From the NCBI GenBank assembly GCA_029203105.1, contig CP119318.1, positions 1,316,501 to 1,380,500 on the forward strand: a stretch of 64,000 bases of DNA, given 5' to 3'. The translations under genes were made by a program, and so were the position numbers. The stretch comes from Candidatus Kaistia colombiensis (GTDB lineage Bacteria; Pseudomonadota; Alphaproteobacteria; Rhizobiales; Kaistiaceae). Under the pieces are notes generated by a model, which saw nothing but the letters and a program-made list of their open reading frames with translations, ran no database searches and was not told the origin of the DNA. Below, one piece after another: positions 40,790 through 49,336 of this stretch (the first letter of the stretch is position 1; every line of letters starts with the position of its first letter).

Positions 40790-42274
40790 GTGATTGCTCC
40801 ATTCGGGCAGCGCTTTAATACGCCCGCGCAATATGCGCTGACCTGCCTGTTCGCGCTGCCCTGCTTTGCGCTGCGCCTGCAATGGCCCTGGCACAGTTTT
40901 TCATACTTCCTGTTCGCGCCGGCCGTGCTGCTGGGCGCGGCCCTGTTCGGCAGGGGGCCGGCGATCCTGGCCACGGTGCTGACGGCGGTGTTCGCTGTCT
41001 TCTTCTGGATCGAGCCGATCTACACCTTCCGCCTGTCATCGCAGCAAGTGCCGCCGCTGGTGCTCTATGCGCTGGTCTGCGCCAGTGTTGTCGGCCTCTG
41101 CGAATGGTCGCGCGCCGCGCTCAACCGCGACCGCCGCGCCCTTCTGGCCGAAACCCGCGCCCAGGCCGGCGCCCGTCTCGACGGGATCGATTTCTGGCGC
41201 GGCCTCGTGCTCTGCACGATCCTGATCAACCACGTGCCCGGCAATATCCTGGAAGCGATCACGCATCGGAATTTCGGCGTGTCGGATTCGGCCGAGGCGT
41301 TCGTCTTCCTGTCCGGTGTCTCGCTGGCGCTCGCCTATGGCCATCGCTTCCGGCCCGGCGAGCGGGTTGGCGTGCTGGTCGCCATGCTGCGGCGGGTGCT
41401 GAAGCTCTATGGCGTGCATGTCGCGCTCTCCTTCGCCGCGATCGCCATCTTCTCCGCCGGCGCGCTCTATTGGCGCCAGCCGGAGCTTTTGATGTCGCAT
41501 GGCCGCTCGCTCTACGTGAAGGATGCCTGGACCTGCCTGATCGGCATCGTCTCGCTCGGTCATCAGCTCGGCTATTTCAACATCCTGCCGCTCTACATGG
41601 CGCTGATCCTGGCGGTACCGGTGCTGCTTTGGCTGGCGCGCATTGATGTTTCGCTGATGCTGATCGCCTCGGCGGTTCTCTACGCGGTGACCCGCTATAC
41701 GGGCTGGAACCTGCCCAACTGGCCGGCCGAGGGCGGCTGGTTCCTCAATCCGTTCGCCTGGCAATTCGTCATGGCGATCGGCCTCGCCGCCGGGCTGGCG
41801 TTGAAGCAGCGGGGTGAAATCCCGGTAACGCGGCCGATGGTGGCGCTCGCCGCGATCGTCGTCGGGATCGGCTTCCTGATGTCGCCCTACGGACCGGCTG
41901 CGGCGCGCGACTGGATCGGCGCGCATGGCCATCTCGACACCGACAAGTCGGTGCTCGGCCTGACGCGGCTCAGCCATTTCCTGGCGCTGGCCTACCTCGT
42001 CTATGCGCTGCGGCTGAGTGCGTTCTGTCGCCGCCTGCCGGTGTTCGCGCCGCTGGCGACGATCGGGCGGCACGGATTGCTGATCTTCGCGCTGCTCTCG
42101 GTGCTGTCGGCGCTCGGCCAGGTGCTGGTCGGCACGGTGCGCACCAGCGCCTGGTTCGACATCGGCTTCCTGGGGGGCGGGCTGGTGCTGCTCTGGGTCG
42201 TTGCCCATCTCGCCGACGCTGCCCGCCCGCCGCGCCGCGGCCGCCCCCTGGCGCAGCCGGCGCTGGCAGCATAG
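40790..42274 (+). CDS. Fusion of a DUF4118 membrane domain with an OpgC acyltransferase-like domain
   Basis: 494 residues from GTG 40790. Residues 1-120 form about four hydrophobic helices ending in the ALYALVCASVVGLCEWS pattern of the DUF4118 domain seen in KdpD-like sensors. From about residue 135 (RLDGIDFWRGLVLCTILINHVPGNILE) follows the OpgC membrane domain with about nine further segments (FVFLSGVSLALAYG, GYFNILPLYMALIL, WNLPNWPAEGGWFLNPFAWQF). OpgC proteins succinylate periplasmic glucans. The fusion with DUF4118 is unusual. The fold is clear, the reaction is not proved. Confidence 0.82.
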   Translation: MIAPFGQRFNTPAQYALTCLFALPCFALRLQWPWHSFSYFLFAPAVLLGAALFGRGPAILATVLTAVFAVFFWIEPIYTFRLSSQQVPPLVLYALVCASVVGLCEWSRAALNRDRRALLAETRAQAGARLDGIDFWRGLVLCTILINHVPGNILEAITHRNFGVSDSAEAFVFLSGVSLALAYGHRFRPGERVGVLVAMLRRVLKLYGVHVALSFAAIAIFSAGALYWRQPELLMSHGRSLYVKDAWTCLIGIVSLGHQLGYFNILPLYMALILAVPVLLWLARIDVSLMLIASAVLYAVTRYTGWNLPNWPAEGGWFLNPFAWQFVMAIGLAAGLALKQRGEIPVTRPMVALAAIVVGIGFLMSPYGPAAARDWIGAHGHLDTDKSVLGLTRLSHFLALAYLVYALRLSAFCRRLPVFAPLATIGRHGLLIFALLSVLSALGQVLVGTVRTSAWFDIGFLGGGLVLLWVVAHLADAARPPRRGRPLAQPALAA

Positions 42275-42275
42275 G

Positions 42276-42326
42276 GCGCTTTTCAGGCGAACCGGCACCC
42301 GCTCCGTGCGAAAACGCCGGTGGTTC
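42276..42326. repeat. Degenerate module-B repeat, copy 4
   Basis: GCGCTTTTCAGGCGAACCGG ... GTGCGAAAACGCCGG resembles module B of the mosaic repeat but is diverged in the middle (CACCCGCTCC). It begins directly after the OpgC stop. Confidence 0.65.
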
Positions 42327-42521
42327 GGCATATGGGGGCGGTAGACGGCCCTATGCGCGCGCCGTCGCGCGATGCCGGGCGGGAACGATGCCGCGGTCGG
42401 GCACGGCGGAAGCCGGCTTCGGCGCGAAGCGAACTCTTCGGGGAAAGGCTGGCTTTCGCCATTGCTGCCTCGCGGTCCTTCGTTTATGTAGTCCGGCACG
42501 CGGCCTTGCCGCTTCCGGCAT

Positions 42522-42598
<77 letters not shown>

Positions 42599-42802
42599 AT
42601 CTTCTCCATGAAAACGAGTTTTCCGACGCGGCGGTCTGTCGTTGTCGCCGGATGTCGCCAAATTGGTGCAGTGACTGGCCGACATTCATTGCTGGCCCTG
42701 CGTTGCCGTCCCGCAGCAAGTTCGGTGACCGTTGTGCGAAATCCGTCGCTTGGCAGGTGCGCGTCATGGGGCGCGATAGCCTGTGTACCGGGCGCGTGAC
42801 CC

Positions 42803-42905
42803 AGAGCGGTTTATCGTTTCATGGAAACGCCGATCTGCCAAAACTCTTTGTCCATCGCGTTTTCTTCGCGCGAACCGGTATCCACTTCGCTCGAAAACAG
42901 TCTGG
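42803..42905. repeat. Mosaic palindromic repeat, copy 5 (diverged A plus B)
   Basis: Module B is clear (TCGCGTTTTCTTCGCGCGAACC, then GGTATCCACTTCGCTCG and GAAAACAGTC), while module A has diverged to a short CGTTTC-ATG-GAAACG core. The ends are CAGAGC and GTCTGG, so the CTAG ends are lost here. The copy lies between tRNA-Arg and the YiaW-like gene. Confidence 0.8.
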
Positions 42906-42985
42906 CCGCGCGCCGCGGAGTACATTGACGTCGGCGCGTGGAGAGTGGGACAAAGCTTGCATTATATAGCTGGTGGAGCGGCAAC

Positions 42986-43225
42986 ATGTCTTTCATGGAC
43001 ATCTTCGCCTGGATCGTTCTGCTTGTCGTGATTGCCACGCTCGTGGCGGTCATTGTCACGTTGGGCGTCATGCCGGGCCGCATTGCACGACGGCGGGGCC
43101 ACCCGTGGGCCCAGGCCGTCGCGGTCGGAAGCTGGGCGAGCCTGGTCTTTGGGTTTGTCTTCTGGCCCCTCGTTTTGATCTGGGCCTATGTCGACTTCCC
43201 GGAAAAGAAGGAGACGGCCAAGTGA
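42986..43225 (+). CDS. DUF3302 (YiaW-like) inner-membrane protein
   Basis: 79 residues from ATG 42986 (TGGAGCGG ribosome site). Two hydrophobic segments (FAWIVLLVVIATLVAVIVTLG and SWASLVFGFVFWPLVLIWAYVD) flank the basic loop RIARRRGHPWAQA, exactly the layout of E. coli YiaW. It overlaps the next gene, a YiaV-like HlyD protein, by four bases. The pair is also adjacent in E. coli. Function is unknown; an efflux-related role is inferred from YiaV. Confidence 0.88.
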   Translation: MSFMDIFAWIVLLVVIATLVAVIVTLGVMPGRIARRRGHPWAQAVAVGSWASLVFGFVFWPLVLIWAYVDFPEKKETAK

Positions 43226-44157
43226 TCGTCCTCCTTCTCAACAGCTACATCGCTCTCCTCGTCCTCTTCGTCTGGCTCAAGTTCATTCCTTTCAATCTGT
43301 TCTGGAAGGTTTCGCCGGTCATCGTCCTGCTCGCCCTTCTGGTCGGACTGTTCATTCCGATGGGGTGGGGGGCGCCCTCGGGGCCGGCGGCGGTGCAACG
43401 TAATTCCGTCCAGATCATCCCGTCGGTGGCGGGTGAAGTCATAGACGTTCCGATCGCCGCCAACGCGCCGCTCAAGGCCGGCGATGTCCTGTTCCGCATC
43501 GATCCGACCGTCTATGAGGCGCAGGTTCGCGGCATCGAAGCGCAGCTCAAGCTGGCGGAGCTGCGGTTCAGTCAGTTCTCCGAGCTTCAAAGCAAGGACG
43601 TCGGGCGAGCCTTCGACGTGCAGCAGCGCGAGGCCCAGCGCGATCAGCTCCAGGCAGACCTCGATGCTGCCAAATGGAACCTCGACAGGACGACCGTTCG
43701 CGCCCCGACGGACGGCTACGTCACCAACCTGGCGCTGCGCAAGGGCGCGCGCGTGAATGGCCAGTCGGCGGTGATGGCCTTCATCGACACCGCCGACACC
43801 ATCCTCGGCGCCGAGATATCGCAGAACGATGCGCGCTATGTCGAGGCGGGCCAGCCCGTCGAGGTCACCTTCAAGATGTTCCCGGGTCAGGTCTTCGGCG
43901 GCAAGGTCGATACCGTCATCCAGGCTATCGCGACGGGGCAGTCGCAGCCTGGCGGGCTCGCCATAACCCCCTCGGAAGTGCAGGCGGCCCCATTCGTGGT
44001 TCGCTTTACGCTTGATGACCCGTCGGTCGGGCCGCGACTGCCGGCGGGAAGTACGGGGACTGCCGCCATATACACCGACCACGTCCAGGCGGCGCATGTC
44101 ATCCGCAAGGTCGTGCTCCGCCAGACCGCAATCCTGAACTACATTAATCCGTTCTGA
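43222..44157 (+). CDS. HlyD-family membrane fusion protein, YiaV-like
   Basis: 311 residues from GTG 43222, overlapping the YiaW-like stop. It has two N-terminal hydrophobic helices (LLLNSYIALLVLFVWLKF and VIVLLALLVGLFIPMGW), a lipoyl-like strand (VQIIPSVAGEVIDVPIAANAPLKAGDVLFRIDP), a coiled-coil hairpin (KLAELRFSQFSELQSKDVGRA..), the second lipoyl half (VRAPTDGYVTNLALRKGARV) and a beta-barrel end. This is an adaptor that usually links an inner-membrane pump to the envelope. No pump gene is in the pair; the YiaW-like protein is the partner. Confidence 0.88.
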   Translation: MIVLLLNSYIALLVLFVWLKFIPFNLFWKVSPVIVLLALLVGLFIPMGWGAPSGPAAVQRNSVQIIPSVAGEVIDVPIAANAPLKAGDVLFRIDPTVYEAQVRGIEAQLKLAELRFSQFSELQSKDVGRAFDVQQREAQRDQLQADLDAAKWNLDRTTVRAPTDGYVTNLALRKGARVNGQSAVMAFIDTADTILGAEISQNDARYVEAGQPVEVTFKMFPGQVFGGKVDTVIQAIATGQSQPGGLAITPSEVQAAPFVVRFTLDDPSVGPRLPAGSTGTAAIYTDHVQAAHVIRKVVLRQTAILNYINPF

Positions 44158-44210
44158 GCGGCGCTTTTCGAAGGGGCACGCCGGCAGTTGGATCGCGCGG
44201 CTGGCCGCGT

Positions 44211-44813
44211 TCAATAGGGTGGCGAGTTGACCCAGACGATGCGGGCCACGACCGTGCCGATATTGCTGTAGCTGTGCGGCAGCGACGACTGGAAGAAAAA
44301 CGAGCTGCCGGCCCCGATCACGACGGCATGGCCGTCGACGACCAGTTCGATCGTGCCCTCGACGACATATCCGACCTCCTCGCCGACATGGCGCAGGATG
44401 CCGTTCGAGCCGCCGCCCGGCGGCACGACATGGACGTTGGCGTTGAGGGTCCGGCCCTCGGCATAGGGGATCATCCGCTCGAAGCTGGCGAGCGGCGGGC
44501 CGGAGTCACGCCGTTCGAGCGCGAGGATGGGGCGCTCGCCATTGCGATAGACGGTCAGCGGCGCCTTGGGGATATCGCTGAACAGCGCCTGCACCGGCGT
44601 TCCGAGCGCCTCGGCCAGACGATGCAGCAGATGCAGTGACGGGTCGGCGCGGTCGTTCTCGACCTTCGAGAGCATGCTTTCCGAGCAGCCGAGCTCCGTC
44701 GCGAGGTCTTTCAGACGCAATCCCTTGAGCCGGCGAAGATGGCGCAGCTGCGCCCCGAGCGACGGCGTCTCCGCATCGTCGCTGGCATCCCTGGCCTTGT
44801 CTAATTCACGCAT
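44211..44813 (-). CDS. XRE-family regulator with C-terminal cupin
   Basis: 200 residues. The helix-turn-helix reads LGAQLRHLRRLKGLRLKDLATELGCSESMLSKVENDRADPSLHLLHRLAEAL. A cupin barrel follows (GGSNGILRHVGEEVGYVVEGTIELVVDGHAVVIGAGSSFFF), with H and E residues for metal or ligand binding, ending WVNSPPY. This architecture (PuuR-like) commonly regulates amine, amino-acid or peptide uptake. The frame is open far upstream, but ATG 44813 gives the compact normal protein. It diverges from the peptide ABC operon at 45063. Confidence 0.9.
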   Translation of the reverse strand: MRELDKARDASDDAETPSLGAQLRHLRRLKGLRLKDLATELGCSESMLSKVENDRADPSLHLLHRLAEALGTPVQALFSDIPKAPLTVYRNGERPILALERRDSGPPLASFERMIPYAEGRTLNANVHVVPPGGGSNGILRHVGEEVGYVVEGTIELVVDGHAVVIGAGSSFFFQSSLPHSYSNIGTVVARIVWVNSPPY

Positions 44814-45062
44814 GAAAGAGCTTACATTCTCGACGGCGGTTGAATGAACTTGTAGCGCAAGCGCCGACTCGAAAACAGCGTCTGGTTGCTCAGAAAATTG
44901 GCTGAGCATGACCAGCATTTGCCCTTGACCGTCGAGGTGACTTTCCTGACATTCAAGTGTATTCAACTTTTCGTCAACCGTGCCGAGGGGGTGCGGGAGA
45001 CGATCCGCGTCAGGCATATCGCAGCGCGGGCGGCGTTCGATTGCAGGGGAGATCGATCCAAC
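44814..45062. promoter_or_regulatory. Divergent regulatory region of the peptide transporter operon
   Basis: 249 bases between the XRE-cupin gene and the binding protein gene. It should contain the operator. It has an AT-rich stretch near 44940-44975 (TTTCCTGACATTCAAGTG, TTCAACTTTTCG). No dyad clearly stands out. Confidence 0.45.
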
Positions 45063-46640
45063 ATGACACACCATCGGCGCTCGACGGTAAGCCGTCGTTT
45101 CCTTCTGAAGGCGGGTGTCGCGGCGGCGGCCGTGATGGCAGTCGGCCTGCCGCTCGGCATAGCCCCGGCCTTCGCCGAGGAGCCCGTGCGCGGCGGCGTG
45201 CTGAAGCTCGCCTTCTCGGCCGATCCGGCCGGCTTCGATCCGGCCCGCGGCCCGAGCGGCATGTCGCATGTGGTGATCGAGCAGGTCTATTCGACGCTGA
45301 TGTCGCTCGATCCCGACGCGAAGCCCTATCCCGACCTCGCCACCGGCTATGAGGTCTCGGAAGACGGCAAGACCTACACCTTCAAGCTGCGCGAAGGCGT
45401 CAAGTTCCACAATGGCGACCCACTCACCGCCGAGGACGTCAAGTTCACCTTCGACCGCCTGCGCGCGCCCGACAGCGGCTATTCCTACGCCTCGCAGGTC
45501 GAGACGATCGAATCGATCGATGTCGTCGACCCGCTGACGGTCCGCTTCAACCTCAGCAAGCCGACCGGTCCGTTCCTGATCTACATGGCCTTCCCGGGCT
45601 CCTCGATCGTGCCGAAGAAGCTCGCCGAGAGCGGTCACGACCTGAACTCGCAGCCGGTCGGCAGCGGTCCGTTCAAGTTCGTGTCCTACACGCCGCGCTC
45701 GATGGTCAACTTCGAGCGCAACGCCGACTTCTACGAAGCGGGCAAGCCCTATTTCGACGCGATCGAGATGCATCTCATCGCCGACGTCACGGCGCTGACC
45801 AACGCGCTGATCTCCGGCACGGTAAACTTCTCGAACGAGATCCCGGCCAAGGACTGGGCGACGATCTCCGCGACGCCGGGCCTCACCGGCCAGACGCTCG
45901 AAGGCTCGCGCTATTACTGGCTGCTGCCGAACAACACCACGGCGCCGCTCGATAATCCGAAGGTGCGCCAGGCCATCGCCCACGCGATCGACCGCCAGGC
46001 GATCACCGCCGGCACCTTCTTCGGCCAGGCCACCCCGATCCTCGGCGGCGTGATTCCCGAGTGGAACTGGGCCTATGCCGACCTGAAGGAGTTCACGCCG
46101 GCCGCCAATCCGGAACAGGCCAAGGCGCTGCTCGCCGAAGCCGGCTTCCCGGACGGCTTCGAGACCTCGCTGACCATGGCCTCGTCCTTCCCGGCCATGG
46201 TCGCCATGGCGCCGATCATCCAGGCGAACCTCGCCGCCGTCGGCATCAAGGCCAAGATCTCGACCATGGAAATCCCGCGCTACTGGGACGAGGTCTGGGG
46301 CCCGAGCCAGTTCGACATGACGACGATGTACTGGGTCAGCCCGCTGGCCGATCCGGATGATTTCGTCACCAGCAACTATTCGTGCAACACCGGCATCAAC
46401 GTCCAGAAGAGCTGTTCGGACGCCATGACGGCGATCCTCGACGAGGCCAAGTCCGGCACGACGGAGGAGGCGCGCAAGGCGTCCTACAAGCGCCAGCAGG
46501 AATTGTCGCTCGAAGAAATGCCGATCGTGCCGCTGGTCAATGCCTTGATCCTGACCGCGCATACCGACCAGCTGAAGAACTACAAGCCGATGCGCACGGG
46601 CTTCCTGAAGACCATCAAGGACGCCTGGCTGGCTCCCTGA
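45063..46640 (+). CDS. Peptide-type ABC substrate-binding protein (family 5)
   Basis: 525 residues from ATG 45063. The leader HHRRSTVSRRFLLKAGVAA has a twin-arginine (SRRFLLK) and cleavage near AFAEE. The mature protein has the SBP_bac_5 features GGVLKLAFSADPAGFDPARGPS, TYTFKLREGVKFHNGDPLTAEDVKFTFDRL, the ligand part PDDFVTSNYSC, and LEEMPIVPLVN. Typical length for DppA/OppA. It opens an operon with two permeases, two ATPases, DUF1028 and ArgE-like genes, so peptides or N-acylated amino acids are likely ligands. Confidence 0.93.
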   Translation: MTHHRRSTVSRRFLLKAGVAAAAVMAVGLPLGIAPAFAEEPVRGGVLKLAFSADPAGFDPARGPSGMSHVVIEQVYSTLMSLDPDAKPYPDLATGYEVSEDGKTYTFKLREGVKFHNGDPLTAEDVKFTFDRLRAPDSGYSYASQVETIESIDVVDPLTVRFNLSKPTGPFLIYMAFPGSSIVPKKLAESGHDLNSQPVGSGPFKFVSYTPRSMVNFERNADFYEAGKPYFDAIEMHLIADVTALTNALISGTVNFSNEIPAKDWATISATPGLTGQTLEGSRYYWLLPNNTTAPLDNPKVRQAIAHAIDRQAITAGTFFGQATPILGGVIPEWNWAYADLKEFTPAANPEQAKALLAEAGFPDGFETSLTMASSFPAMVAMAPIIQANLAAVGIKAKISTMEIPRYWDEVWGPSQFDMTTMYWVSPLADPDDFVTSNYSCNTGINVQKSCSDAMTAILDEAKSGTTEEARKASYKRQQELSLEEMPIVPLVNALILTAHTDQLKNYKPMRTGFLKTIKDAWLAP

Positions 46641-46647
46641 TTTCCCA

Positions 46648-46692
46648 AAGCCCGCCGGCCGGCCTTCTCGCCGCCCGGCGGGCTTCCTCTTT
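46648..46692 (+). terminator. Hairpin in the gap after the binding-protein gene
   Basis: Eleven-pair stem AAGCCCGCCGG (46648-46658) with CCGGCGGGCTT (46675-46685), then CCTCTTTT. Placed between binding protein and permease genes, it probably lowers read-through or protects the upstream mRNA, which gives more binding protein than permease. Confidence 0.75.
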
Positions 46693-46710
46693 TCCAGGTC
46701 GCTCCCCTCC

Positions 46711-47664
46711 ATGATCAGGCTCGTTCTGACCAGGCTATCCGGCTTCGTGCTGACCTTGTTCGCGGCATCCGTCGTGCTGTTCGTCACGATCAACGTCTTG
46801 CCCGGATCCGCCGCGAAATCCGCTCTCGGCATTCACGCCACCGCGCAGGCCATCCAGCGCTTCGAGGCGCAGCACGGCCTCGATCGTCCGCTGCTCGTCC
46901 AATATGCGGAGTGGCTCGGCCGTATCCTGCAGGGCGATTTCGGCACCTCGTTCCAGAACGGCGTCGCCGTCGGGCCGGAGCTGCTGAAGCGCCTGCCGGT
47001 GACGCTGGAGCTTGCGACCTTCGCCTTCATCATTGCCAACCTGATCGCCATCCCGCTCGGCGCCTGGGCGGCACGCCGGCACCAGAAAGGCGCCGACCGC
47101 TCGATCACCTTCCTGGCGACCATCCTGGGCGCGATCCCGAATTTCTGGCTGGCGACGCTGCTGGTCCTCGTCTTCACGCTGACCTTGCGCTGGCTGCCGC
47201 CCGGCGGCTTCACGCCGTTCACCGTCAATCCGGTGATGAATTTGAAGCAGATGATCATGCCGGCGCTGTCGCTCGGCATCGTGTCGTCGGCGCTGCTGAT
47301 CCGCATCATGCGCGCTTCGATGCTGGAGGTGCTCTCGACCGACTATGTCCGCACCGCCGAGGCCAAGGGCGCCAATAGCCGGACCATCGTGTTCCGCCAT
47401 TCGATGCGCAACGCCTTCATTCCCTATCTGAACGTCGCCGCCGTCGAGTTCGGCTTCCTGTTCGGCAGCGTCGTCGTCATCGAGGACATCTTCCTGCTGC
47501 CGGGCGTCGGCTCCTTCGTGCTGGTCGGCATCATCAACCGCGATTATCCGGTGCTGCTCGCCGGCGCGCTCGCCATCACCCTGTTCGTGCTGACGCTGAA
47601 CCTGCTGGTCGATTTGATCGCCAGCCTGCTCGACCCGCGCCAGGTCAAGGCGAGGAATTCATGA
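46711..47664 (+). CDS. Peptide ABC transporter permease, DppB-like
   Basis: 317 residues and about six membrane segments. Conserved: the N-terminal LFVTINVLPGSAAK region, VTLELATFAFIIANLIAIPLG, the EAA-like loop RTAEAKGANSRTIVFRHSMRNA, and IEDIFLLPGVGSFVLVGI. This is the BinPDep transport-system inner-membrane component. It overlaps the next gene by four bases (ATGA). Confidence 0.93.
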   Translation: MIRLVLTRLSGFVLTLFAASVVLFVTINVLPGSAAKSALGIHATAQAIQRFEAQHGLDRPLLVQYAEWLGRILQGDFGTSFQNGVAVGPELLKRLPVTLELATFAFIIANLIAIPLGAWAARRHQKGADRSITFLATILGAIPNFWLATLLVLVFTLTLRWLPPGGFTPFTVNPVMNLKQMIMPALSLGIVSSALLIRIMRASMLEVLSTDYVRTAEAKGANSRTIVFRHSMRNAFIPYLNVAAVEFGFLFGSVVVIEDIFLLPGVGSFVLVGIINRDYPVLLAGALAITLFVLTLNLLVDLIASLLDPRQVKARNS

Positions 47665-48497
47665 TGGCCGCCACTGCAGGCTTCGACTTCCATCGCTGGC
47701 GGCTGGTCCTTCTCGGCGGATTGCTGGTCGGTATCGTGCTGTTCGCCGCGATCTTCGCGCCGTGGGTCGCGCCCTATTCGCCGTTCGATCTCGACGTCAC
47801 GAAGATGCTGCAGGGACCGAGCGCCGCGCATTGGCTCGGCACTGACGAGCTCGGACGCGACGTGCTCTCGCGCGCCATCTACGCCGCCCGCGTCTCGATG
47901 CAGGTGGCGCTGCTCGCCGTCACCGTCGGCCTGGTCGGCGGCACGCTGATCGGCATGACGGCCGCCTATTTCGGCGGCCTCGTCGAGCAGGCGCTGATGC
48001 GGGCAGTGGACTTGCTGTTCTCGTTCCCGGCCATTCTGCTCGCCGTCGTGCTGATGGCGAGCCTCGGCACCAGCGTGCTGAACGCGATGATCGCCATCGG
48101 CATCGTCTTCATCCCGGGCTTCTCGCGGCTCGCCCGCGCTTCGACGCAGGCGGTGCTGCGCCAGCAGTATATCGAGGCGGCGCGCTCGATCGGCATGAGC
48201 GATGTCCGCATCATCTTCCGCGAGATCCTGCCCAACATCATGGCGCCGCTCATCGTTGAGGCCGCCGTCGCCTTCGCCTATGCGGTTCTGCTCGAATCCG
48301 CGCTCTCCTTCCTCGGCCTCGGCGCGCAGCCGCCGGATCCCTCCTGGGGCAACATGCTCAGCACCGGCCGCGGCTTCATGGCCCAGGCGCCCTGGCTCTC
48401 GATCGTTCCCGGCATGGCGATGTTCATCTGCGTGCTTGGCTTCAACCTGCTCGGCGACGGCCTGCGCGACGTCACCGATCCGCATATGAGGGAGTGA
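47661..48497 (+). CDS. Peptide ABC transporter permease, DppC-like
   Basis: 278 residues, six membrane segments plus the short N-terminal cytoplasmic and periplasmic domain (PYSPFDLDVTKMLQGPSAAHWLGTDELGRDVLSR, the DppC signature). The EAA loop is IEAARSIGMSDVRIIFREILPNI. It starts at ATG 47661 overlapping DppB. It ends six bases before the chosen ATPase start. Confidence 0.93.
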   Translation: MMAATAGFDFHRWRLVLLGGLLVGIVLFAAIFAPWVAPYSPFDLDVTKMLQGPSAAHWLGTDELGRDVLSRAIYAARVSMQVALLAVTVGLVGGTLIGMTAAYFGGLVEQALMRAVDLLFSFPAILLAVVLMASLGTSVLNAMIAIGIVFIPGFSRLARASTQAVLRQQYIEAARSIGMSDVRIIFREILPNIMAPLIVEAAVAFAYAVLLESALSFLGLGAQPPDPSWGNMLSTGRGFMAQAPWLSIVPGMAMFICVLGFNLLGDGLRDVTDPHMRE

Positions 48498-48502
48498 CCG
48501 AC

Positions 48503-49336
48503 ATGGACATCCGCTCCCGCGCCCTCGAAGACGGGCGCCCGACCCTTTCGATCCGCGACCTGACGGTAGACTTCCCCAAGCGGACCGGCTCGTTCCGCGC
48601 CGTCGACGGGGTGTCGCTCGATGTCTGGCCCGGCGAGATCGTCGGCGTGATCGGCGAATCCGGCTCCGGCAAGACGATGACGGCGCTGTCGACGCTACGC
48701 ATGCTGCCGAAGCGCGCCGTCGTCTCGGGCTCGATCGAACTCGGCAAGCGCCGCATCCTCGACCTTTCGCCCGCCGAAATGCGCAAGCTGCGCGGCGACC
48801 GGCTTTCCTTCATCCCGCAGGACGCCATGCGGGCGCTGAACCCGACCATGCGGATCGGCCGCCAGGTCGGCGAGCCGCTGGTGCTGCACCGGGGTCTGCC
48901 TGTTCGGGCAGCGGTCTCGCGCGCCGTCGACCTGCTCAAGGCCGTGCATGTGCGCGAGCCGGAGCGCCGGGTCGAGGACTATCCGCATGGCTTCTCCGGC
49001 GGCATGCAGCAGCGCGCCATGATCGCCATGGGCCTGGCACTGGAGCCGGAGCTGATCATCGCCGACGAACCGACGACGGCGCTCGACGTCACCGTGCAGG
49101 CGCAGGTGCTGAAGCTGCTGAAGGAGATTCGCGACCGCGAGGCGACCTCGATCCTCTTCATCACCCACGATCTTGGCGTCGTCGCCGAACTCTGCGACTG
49201 GGTCTATGTGATGTATCGCGGCAAGATCGTCGAACAAGGCTCGGTCGAGCGCATCTTCACCGATCCGCGTGACGACTATACCAAGATGCTGCTGGCCGCG
49301 ACGCCGACGCTGTTCCCGAGGGAGGCAGCGATATGA
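48503..49336 (+). CDS. Peptide ABC transporter ATP-binding protein, DppD-like
   Basis: 277 residues from ATG 48503, with GGAG at 48491-48494; an in-frame GTG at 48494 is an option. Walker A GESGSGKTMT, signature FSGGMQQRAMIAMGLAL, Walker B LIIADEPTTALDVTVQ, and switch VTHDLGVVAELC are as expected for OppD/DppD. It overlaps the next ATPase by four bases. It works as a heterodimer with the following gene product. Confidence 0.94.
   Translation: MDIRSRALEDGRPTLSIRDLTVDFPKRTGSFRAVDGVSLDVWPGEIVGVIGESGSGKTMTALSTLRMLPKRAVVSGSIELGKRRILDLSPAEMRKLRGDRLSFIPQDAMRALNPTMRIGRQVGEPLVLHRGLPVRAAVSRAVDLLKAVHVREPERRVEDYPHGFSGGMQQRAMIAMGLALEPELIIADEPTTALDVTVQAQVLKLLKEIRDREATSILFITHDLGVVAELCDWVYVMYRGKIVEQGSVERIFTDPRDDYTKMLLAATPTLFPREAAI

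Noticed and set aside
44211..46832. An 873-residue open frame on the minus strand
   Set aside because: Only its last 200 residues (XRE-cupin) are a real protein. The upstream part is the mirror of the binding-protein gene and is low-complexity Arg/Gly/Asp sequence typical of antisense frames in GC-rich DNA.
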